Source: an uncultured Lentisphaeria bacterium (GTDB lineage: Bacteria; Verrucomicrobiota; Lentisphaeria; JABSQK01; CAJWLW01). From it: a stretch of DNA of 16,845 nt. The stretch lies in contig CAJWLW010000078.1 in the NCBI GenBank assembly GCA_913042885.1, positions 1-16,845 on the forward strand, written 5' to 3'. The notes under the pieces are model-generated. The model made no database searches. It saw only the letters and a list, made by a program, of their open reading frames with translations, and was not told the origin of the DNA. The position numbers were made by a program, and so were the translations under genes. Below, one piece after another: positions 1 to 11,076 of this stretch (its first letter is position 1; the number at the start of each line of letters is the position of its first letter).

Positions 1-2
1 AC

Positions 3-725
3 CCGCTTTTCCGGACGGTTCACGAGCTGGTCGCATCCGGCGCACTGGGTGAGCTGCAGCGCACAAGCTGGATCATTACCAACTGGTACCGACCACAGGC
101 ATACTACGATATGGGCGGCTGGCGCGGTACCTGGAAAGGCGAAGGCGGCGGCGTGCTGATCAACCAGTGCCCGCACCAGCTCGACCTGATGCAATGGATC
201 TGCGGCATGCCGGTGCGCGTCCGCGCCCACTGCCGGCTCGGCGCGCGGCATGACATCGAGGTTGAGGACGACGTCACGGCGTTCCTCGAATACGCCAACG
301 GCGCTACCGGAGTTTTCGTGACGTCTACGGGCGAAGCGCCGGGCACCGACCGCTTCGAGATCGTCGGCGACCTGGGTACGATCATTGTTGAAAACGACGA
401 GGCGCGTTATCTCCGGGCAGCGATGTCGGTGCGGGAGCACATTGCAACGGCCGACAAGTCATTCGCCAAGGTAGACATCGAAGAAGTGGATGTGCCCATT
501 CCGGCCGACGGCGGCTCGCACATCGACATTCTCACGAACTTTGCCGCGGCAATCCGCGACCCCGAAGTTGCGATTGTCGCACCGGGCAGCGAAGCGATCA
601 ATCAGGTGATACTGCAGAACGCCATGCTGATGTCAGGCCTGCAGGAGCGGCCAATAGAACTGCCGCTCGACGCCGATGCGTACGCGACTTTCCTGGATGA
701 ATTGATCGCATCAGCGAAACAATAA
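3..725 (+). CDS. Gfo/Idh/MocA family oxidoreductase, C-terminal part (5' end outside window)
   Basis: The open frame runs in from the left edge and ends at TAA 723-725, giving 240 visible residues. The Rossmann NAD(P)-binding half lies outside the window. What remains is the alpha/beta C-terminal substrate domain of the Gfo/Idh/MocA family, which oxidises or reduces sugars, inositols and related polyols. Diagnostic pieces are the GGWRGTWKGEGGGVLINQ stretch (from codon 111) followed by CPHQLDLMQW. The His and Asp spaced as H-x2-D fit the family's active-site His region. An internal ATG at 111 opens a shorter frame, but homology-like sequence continues upstream of it, so 111 is not the start. 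The gene converges on groEL. The substrate cannot be read from this fragment; family membership is fairly sure. Confidence 0.88.
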   Translation, partial: PLFRTVHELVASGALGELQRTSWIITNWYRPQAYYDMGGWRGTWKGEGGGVLINQCPHQLDLMQWICGMPVRVRAHCRLGARHDIEVEDDVTAFLEYANGATGVFVTSTGEAPGTDRFEIVGDLGTIIVENDEARYLRAAMSVREHIATADKSFAKVDIEEVDVPIPADGGSHIDILTNFAAAIRDPEVAIVAPGSEAINQVILQNAMLMSGLQERPIELPLDADAYATFLDELIASAKQ

Positions 726-729
726 AAAA

Positions 730-755
730 CGCCCCGGCGTAGTAACACCGGGGCG
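730..755 (-). terminator. Rho-independent terminator of groESL, possibly bidirectional
   Basis: CGCCCCGG (730-737) pairs with CCGGGGCG (748-755), an 8-bp GC stem around a 10-nt loop. Read on the minus strand the stem is followed by TTTTTTATT (complement of 722-729), a textbook U-tract 26 nt after the groEL stop. On the plus strand the following CTTATTCATT is only moderately T-rich, so termination of the oxidoreductase gene from the same hairpin is plausible but weaker. Confidence 0.85.
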
Positions 756-780
756 CTTATTCATTCGGTCTTCGTGCGGC

Positions 781-2436
<1,656 letters not shown>

Positions 2437-2440
2437 TCAG

Positions 2441-2475
2441 GTGTCCAGCCTCGCCTTGCGGCAATGGCAGGACAC
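2441..2475 (-). other. Inverted repeat in groES-groEL spacer
   Basis: GTGTCC (2441-2446) is repeated inverted as GGACAC (2470-2475), with an inner GCC-TTGC-G-GCAA-T-GGC arrangement between them. In the transcript this could fold as an imperfect hairpin in the 90-nt groES-groEL spacer. A direct repeat ATCAGGTGTC (2436-2445 and 2489-2498) overlaps it, the second copy reaching into the groES stop. A processing or stability role is only a guess. Confidence 0.35.
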
Positions 2476-2496
2476 GCGGGATTTGGTAATCAGGTG

Positions 2497-2784
2497 TCAG
2501 TTGACGATCGCCAGAATGTCGCTGGCGTTGAGGATTTTGTACTCGCTGTCACCGCATCTGACGTCGGTGCCGCCATATTTGGCTGCAAGTACGAGATCGC
2601 CGAGTTTGACATCGAACTTGATCTTTTTGCCGTTGTCATCGACACCGCCGGTGCCGAGCGCCACGATCTTGGCTTCCTGGGGCTTTTCCTTGGCACTGTC
2701 AGGAATGAAGATACCGCCTTTCAGCTGCTCTGTTTCCTCGATGGCTTCGATGAGGACACGATCGCCGAGGGGTTTGATTTTCAT
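2497..2784 (-). CDS. groES: Co-chaperonin GroES (Cpn10)
   Basis: This 95-aa protein is the heptameric lid of the GroEL chamber. It opens with MKIKPLGDRVLIE and carries the mobile loop (EETEQLKGGIFIPDSAKEK, about residues 16-34) that docks on GroEL, with the conserved KGGIxIPD core. Length matches the family. The ATG at 2784 is preceded on the minus strand by GGAGG six nucleotides upstream, a strong ribosome binding site. It is the first gene of the operon with groEL, and the promoter candidate lies about 130 nt upstream. No frameshift or missing segment is seen. Confidence 0.97.
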   Translation of the reverse strand: MKIKPLGDRVLIEAIEETEQLKGGIFIPDSAKEKPQEAKIVALGTGGVDDNGKKIKFDVKLGDLVLAAKYGGTDVRCGDSEYKILNASDILAIVN

Positions 2785-2900
2785 GTTGGCCTCCGTTGTG
2801 GTTTGGGAGTTGTTCGGTTGGTCGCGTTCGCAAAATGTGTGGAAGTGGTGTTAAAGCAAACTCCGCGCCAATATCGGAAATGGATAGTTAACTTTCTTAT

Positions 2901-2945
2901 TTACAGATAATTGTAATTGTATATCTCGTTCTTCGATGTCGCCAA
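2901..2945 (-). promoter_or_regulatory. Candidate groESL promoter with dyad over the start site
   Basis: On the minus strand TTGGCG (complement of 2940-2945) and TATACA (complement of 2918-2923) are 16 nt apart, each matching four of six bases of the sigma-70 consensus. The perfect dyad TTACA-N6-TGTAA (2901-2916) would lie over the expected transcription start and could be an operator. The leader to groES would be about 125 nt. The CIRCE heat-shock operator (TTAGCACTC-N9-GAGTGCTAA) and a clear sigma-32 promoter were looked for and not seen. Confidence 0.4.
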
Positions 2946-3004
2946 TGTCCCACACCTGTGACACGGCGTGCCAACGCCATGCGACAGGCTGTCCCACTGT
3001 GCCA
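2946..3004. promoter_or_regulatory. Two tandem heptamer dyads (TGTCCCA-like) in divergent control region
   Basis: Plus-strand heptamers are TGTCCCA (2946-2952), TGTGACA (2957-2963), TGCGACA (2980-2986), TGTCCCA (2990-2996) and TGTGCCA (2998-3004). The first pair forms TGTCCCA-N4-TGTGACA and the second TGCGACA-N3-TGTCCCA, each a dyad with one mismatch. Their centres are about 33 bp apart, roughly three helical turns. The cluster abuts the candidate groESL -35 box. This looks like a binding site for a dimeric regulator; which one is unknown, and the match could be chance. Confidence 0.4.
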
Positions 3005-3111
3005 TGGCTTTCCGCGATAGCGCAACAGCTTTCCGGATAAGCGTTCCTGATACGGCGGCCGAACGCCCGCGCAGAAAACTTGCGCCGCGAAGAGCTTCAC
3101 GCTGCGGAACA

Positions 3112-3139
3112 TTGACAACTCGCATCCCGCGAATAGGGT
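3112..3139 (+). promoter_or_regulatory. Candidate promoter of the dehydrogenase gene
   Basis: A perfect TTGACA (3112-3117) is followed after 16 nt by TAGGGT (3134-3139), a weak -10 matching three of six consensus bases. Transcription would start near 3147, giving a leader of about 30 nt before the ATG at 3177. The remainder of the 2785-3176 gap shows no convincing gene. Confidence 0.45.
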
Positions 3140-3176
3140 AGCCGTCGAACCCTGAACACTCCTACGAGGTGATCTC

Positions 3177-4049
3177 ATGAAAATCGGATGGATCGGCACC
3201 GGCGTGATGGGTGCATCGATGGCTGGCCACTTACAAGCAGCGGGCCACGAGCTTGCAGTTTTTAACCGAACGCGGGCCAAGGCGGACGCCCTGCTCGCCG
3301 GCGGCGCTGCCTGGTGCGACACCCCGGCAGCCGTCGCTGCCAACAGCGAAATCGTCTTCAGTATTGTCGGGTTCCCACGCGACGTCGAGTCCACCTACCT
3401 GGGTGACGACGGTGTCCTGGCGGCGGACGGCGCGTGCCGAATCGTCATCGACATGACAACCAGCCAGCCGAGCCTGGCGGTGAAGATTGGGGAATCCGCA
3501 GCAGCGAAGAACATCGGCAGCCTGGACGCCCCGGTTTCCGGCGGTGACATCGGCGCCAGGAACGCCGCGCTGGCAATCATGGTGGGCGGGGAGCAGACGT
3601 TTTTTGATGAGATCCGGCCGCTGTTCGAACTGATGGGCAAGAATATTGCCCTGATGGGCGGCTGCGGGGCCGGACAGCACACGAAAATGTGCAACCAGAT
3701 TCTCATTTCCGGGACAATGATCGGGGCCTGCGAATCACTGATGTACGCGAGCACGGTCGGGCTCGACCAGCAGGCAGTGATTGACATCATCGGCAGCGGC
3801 GCTGCGAGCTCATGGACAATCAACAATCTCGGCCCGCGCATTGTGCAGGAGGACTACGACCCTGGTTTCTATGTCGAGCATTTCATCAAGGACATGAGCA
3901 TCGCGCTGGAGGAAGCAGCGGCGCTGGACTTGGCTCTGCCGGGCCTGGCGTTGGTGCACCAGTTGTATACGGCCGTCAAGGCCCAGGGTCATGGGCGCGA
4001 CGGCACGCAGGCGCTGATCCTGGCGTTGAAAGCACTCAACGGCAGCTGA
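3177..4049 (+). CDS. Beta-hydroxyacid dehydrogenase (3-hydroxyisobutyrate dehydrogenase / tartronate semialdehyde reductase family)
   Basis: A 290-aa cytosolic NAD(P)-dependent dehydrogenase of the family that interconverts 3-hydroxy acids and semialdehydes. The N-terminal Rossmann fold carries [15 protein letters not shown] (residues 5-19), with the GxGxMG dinucleotide loop. The substrate-binding DAPVSGG lies near residue 120, and the catalytic lysine is Lys170 in [12 protein letters not shown] second conserved Lys-Asp occurs in [13 protein letters not shown]. Length is typical. ATG 3177 is preceded by GAGGTGA at good spacing. It stands alone between the divergent groESL control region and the gltB promoter. 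Exact substrate (3-hydroxyisobutyrate, tartronate semialdehyde, succinic semialdehyde or another) is not decided by these motifs. Confidence 0.92.
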   Translation: MKIGWIGTGVMGASMAGHLQAAGHELAVFNRTRAKADALLAGGAAWCDTPAAVAANSEIVFSIVGFPRDVESTYLGDDGVLAADGACRIVIDMTTSQPSLAVKIGESAAAKNIGSLDAPVSGGDIGARNAALAIMVGGEQTFFDEIRPLFELMGKNIALMGGCGAGQHTKMCNQILISGTMIGACESLMYASTVGLDQQAVIDIIGSGAASSWTINNLGPRIVQEDYDPGFYVEHFIKDMSIALEEAAALDLALPGLALVHQLYTAVKAQGHGRDGTQALILALKALNGS

Positions 4050-4065
4050 TTATCTACGAAAGTTG

Positions 4066-4093
4066 TTGTATCAGCCTGTTCCATCGCTATAAT
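4066..4093 (+). promoter_or_regulatory. Candidate gltBD promoter
   Basis: A perfect TATAAT (4088-4093) stands 16 nt after TTGTAT (4066-4071). It is the best -10 box seen in this GC-rich window and lies just after the dehydrogenase stop. Transcription would begin near 4100, leaving a leader of about 195 nt before the chosen gltB start. Confidence 0.6.
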
Positions 4094-4099
4094 ATTCCC

Positions 4100-4294
4100 C
4101 CCGCCAGAATTAACGGTGGTGACGTGTGTTTGCGAATAACGCGCTGTTGGTCCGCAGAACTGTCGACCCTGGCGAAAGGAATTGCCGCTCGAATCTGAAT
4201 TGACCGCGTAAAACAGGATCTTGTTCGGAAACATGGAGTGACGGCGCTCTGTGTTTTTTTTTCCTCCGAGAAAAACGGCAAGGACAAAAAGATC
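4100..4294 (+). other. gltB 5' leader with nine-T run
   Basis: This stretch has no recognised gene. It contains an imperfect palindrome AACAGGATCTTGTT (4212-4225), a run of nine T (4254-4262) preceded by only a very weak GAG/CTC stem (4236-4249), then CCTCC (4263-4267) and an A-rich section with AAGGA (4280-4284) serving the gltB ATG at 4295. No known glutamine, glnA or other riboswitch consensus was recognised. A role in attenuation or translation control is possible but not shown. Confidence 0.4.
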
Positions 4295-8826
<4,532 letters not shown>

Positions 8827-8842
<16 letters not shown>

Positions 8843-8871
8843 TTCTGGAATTGCGGTGACAAACACCGCAA
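8827..8871 (+). repeat. Repeated TGCGGTGAC dyads at gltB end and gltB-gltD spacer
   Basis: The last gltB codons contain TGCGGT-G-ACCGCA (8827-8839). Seventeen bases after its first repeat ends comes TTGCGGTG-N5-CACCGCAA (8851-8871), an 8-bp perfect stem. Both share the direct repeat TGCGGTGAC (8827-8835, 8852-8860). The second hairpin ends immediately before GGAG (8874-8877), the gltD ribosome binding site, so folding could tune gltD translation or protect the upstream message. Confidence 0.55.
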
Positions 8872-8883
8872 ATGGAGACAGCG

Positions 8884-10347
8884 ATGGGAAAACCGACAGG
8901 ATTCATGGAGTTCGCACAGGAGTTTCCCGCGAAGCGCCCTGTAACGGAACGTGTAGGCGATTACAAGGAATTTTACCAGCCGTATCCTGAGGAGAAGCTG
9001 AAGAATCAGGCCGGACGCTGCATGGACTGCGGTGTGCCCTTCTGCCACAGCGGCTGTCCGCTCGGCAACATCATCCCCGACTGGAACGACCTGGTCTACC
9101 GCGGGCTCTGGCGTGAAGCCATCGATCGTCTCCACGCCACCAACAACTTCCCGGAATTCACCGGGCGCCTGTGCCCTGCCCCGTGTGAGGAAGCCTGCGT
9201 GCTCGGTATCACGGACCCGCCGGTGACCATCGAGAATATCGAGAAGGCGATCGTCGAGTATGCCTGGGAACACGACTTCATCAAGCCAAGCCCGCCGGCA
9301 CAGCGCACCGGCAAGACCGTCGCTATTGTGGGTTCCGGGCCTGCCGGGCTGGCCGCGGCCATGCAGCTCAACCGCGCCGGGCATACGGTGACCGTGCTGG
9401 AGCGTGCCGACCGCATCGGCGGTCTGCTGCGCTACGGCATTCCGCATTTCAAGATGGAGAAATGGGTCATCGACCGGCGCATCGAACTCATGGAAGCCGA
9501 GGGTATCATATTCGAAACCAACGCCGATGTCGGCTTCAGCTATCCGGTCGACAGGCTGGACGCATTCGACGCCGTGGTCCTTTCCGGCGGCGCCACCAAA
9601 CCACGTGACCTGCCGATTCTCGGACGCGAGCTCGACGGTGTTCACTTCGCCATGGAATTCCTGACGCAGCAGAACAAGCGGTGCGAGAGCGATCCGGAAC
9701 CCGAAAGGCAGATCATGGCGACCGACAAACACGTGATCGTCATCGGCGGCGGTGACACCGGCAGCGACTGCATCGGCACATCGAACCGCCACGGCGCCGC
9801 GTCAGTTACCAACTTCGAGATATTCCCCCAGCCGCCGGACGGACGGCCCGAAAACCAGCCGTGGCCGTACTGGCCGATGCGCATGCGCACCAGCTCATCG
9901 CACGAGGAAGGCTGCGACCGCGAATACAGCATCATGACCAAAGAACTCATCGGCGTCGACGGCAAGGTCGACGAACTGATCACGGTGCAGGTCGAATTTG
10001 TGCCCAACCCCAACGGCGGCCGTCCCGAAATGAAAGAGGTCGAGGGCAGCGAGAAACACCACCCCGCCCAACTCGTGCTGCTGGCTATGGGCTTTCTCGG
10101 CCCGGAGCCCGATGGCGTCGTTGCGCAGCTCGGCATCGAGCTCGACGAGCGCGGCAACGTCAAGTCCGATGAGAACTACATGACCAGCCGCGCCGGCACC
10201 TTCTGCGCCGGCGACATGCGGCGAGGGCAGTCACTGATCGTCTGGGCCATCTCCGAAGGACGCGAAGCGGCCTGCGGCGTCGACCGCTATCTCACCGGCC
10301 ACACTGAGCTGCCGACCAAAGGCAAAGGCGACCTGCCGCGCCGGTAG
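8884..10347 (+). CDS. gltD: Glutamate synthase small subunit GltD
   Basis: A 487-aa flavoprotein that takes electrons from NAD(P)H and passes them through iron-sulfur clusters to GltB. The N-terminal region holds two cysteine groups for 4Fe-4S clusters (CMDCGVPFCHSGCP and LCPAPCEEAC). The FAD fold follows at VAIVGSGPAGLAAAMQLN, and the NADPH site at VIVIGGGDTGSDCIG. The late motif AGTFCAGDMRRGQSLIVWA closes the second FAD segment. ATG 8884 was chosen over the in-frame ATG at 8872 because GGAG sits six bases before it and GltD proteins typically begin MGKPTGF. It is co-transcribed with gltB. No clear terminator follows. Confidence 0.97.
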   Translation: MGKPTGFMEFAQEFPAKRPVTERVGDYKEFYQPYPEEKLKNQAGRCMDCGVPFCHSGCPLGNIIPDWNDLVYRGLWREAIDRLHATNNFPEFTGRLCPAPCEEACVLGITDPPVTIENIEKAIVEYAWEHDFIKPSPPAQRTGKTVAIVGSGPAGLAAAMQLNRAGHTVTVLERADRIGGLLRYGIPHFKMEKWVIDRRIELMEAEGIIFETNADVGFSYPVDRLDAFDAVVLSGGATKPRDLPILGRELDGVHFAMEFLTQQNKRCESDPEPERQIMATDKHVIVIGGGDTGSDCIGTSNRHGAASVTNFEIFPQPPDGRPENQPWPYWPMRMRTSSSHEEGCDREYSIMTKELIGVDGKVDELITVQVEFVPNPNGGRPEMKEVEGSEKHHPAQLVLLAMGFLGPEPDGVVAQLGIELDERGNVKSDENYMTSRAGTFCAGDMRRGQSLIVWAISEGREAACGVDRYLTGHTELPTKGKGDLPRR

Positions 10348-10625
10348 ATGCTCCTCCCCGGGATTGTTCTTCGCAGCTTTCGCAGACTGTCTGTCTGTGG
10401 CTGCAGCGGATGGACGTGATCAGTGAGCAGACAGCATGTCCGGGCTCATTCGCCATGCCAAATTGGGAATCTGAGTAGACCCGGCTCTACGCGGGCGTGA
10501 AGTCTGTACGCGCTCGAGCGCACGGCAACCGTGACGTGCGGCTTGACCGCACCCTTCAATGAACATCGGGCAGCGATTAATCTGCCGCTGCTGCCAGGCC
10601 CATAAAAAGCCGGCGAGCGAGAAAG
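10348..10625. other. Non-coding gap after gltD with small hairpins
   Basis: No convincing gene is seen. Features are GTGCGG-CTTGA-CCGCAC (10536-10552), a perfect 6-bp stem that echoes the TGCGG/CCGCA dyads near gltD, and CAGAC-TGTCT-GTCTG just after gltD (about 10383-10397). Neither is followed by a T-run, so an intrinsic gltBD terminator is not evident. A 78-codon minus-strand frame (10420-10656) has no recognisable features. Confidence 0.45.
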
Positions 10626-10916
10626 TCAGGCTAAAGACGGCGCAGTTCGGCCGCACAAAGTCACCAGCACCGTGGTCTCGAAACTTGTTGGCTGGACCGT
10701 GATCCTGACAATTTTCAGCTTGGTGCGTTCGATAGCGCCTGCGTAAAGTCCGCGCAACGCACCCAACACAGAGACCATGTCGCTCTCGGGATCGTCATCG
10801 ACGGAGGACGTCGGTGACAGTATCCGCCGCACCGAGATGGTGCCGTCCTGAAAAACCGTTTCCAGCTGCGCCGGCCGCAACGGGTTACTGTGGAAATCGC
10901 CCACACGCGCCGTACG
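10626..10916 (-). pseudogene. Relic of an ASPIC/UnbV-type (CRTAC-like) FG-GAP repeat protein, N-terminal domain fragment
   Basis: The minus-strand frame is open from a TGA (10917-10919) to the TGA at 10626-10628 and reads like a real domain: DFHSNPLRPAQLETVFQDG, then TISVRR, a variable Asp-rich loop, LKIVRITVQPTSFETT and VLVTLCGR. This pattern, from my memory of the family, resembles the domain before the FG-GAP repeats in secreted CRTAC/ASPIC-UnbV proteins of planctomycete-like bacteria. Such proteins are several hundred residues or longer, whereas this is about 96 codons, with an in-frame stop upstream, no ribosome binding site at GTG 10904, and no continuation downstream. I read it as a decayed fragment; a small standalone gene is less likely. 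Confidence 0.42.
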
Positions 10917-11076
10917 TCATTTCGCGTGCGGAGGGGCTTCAGCAGTGGCACATGGATAGCGGGAGCAAGGCGTTTCGGCCAGCCAAAGGTAAGCGCCGCC
11001 AATAGCCGGCCGGGGCGTCGACGCTTCGCTCTGCTGCCGCCGCACTCCATATCCTTGCCGCACGTCGTGCCCTTGC

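Noticed and set aside
2901..3125. A 74-codon minus-strand frame upstream of groES
   Set aside because: The stretch holds promoter-like and dyad sequences, the product has no motif, and no ribosome binding site supports it.
2785..3176. CIRCE element or sigma-32 promoter for groESL
   Set aside because: Searched by eye on both strands; no TTAGCACTC-N9-GAGTGCTAA or close variant was found.
4124..4198. A 24-codon leader peptide (GTG start) before gltB
   Set aside because: It is not enriched in Glu or Gln codons, has no good ribosome binding site, and ends long before the T-run; too weak to call.
4238..4294. GTG start for GltB 19 codons upstream
   Set aside because: The added residues are encoded across a nine-T run without similarity to GltB, and ATG 4295 has its own AAGGA.
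10420..10656. A 78-codon minus-strand frame after gltD
   Set aside because: It is possibly an out-of-frame continuation of the ASPIC/UnbV-like relic, but the match was not convincing.
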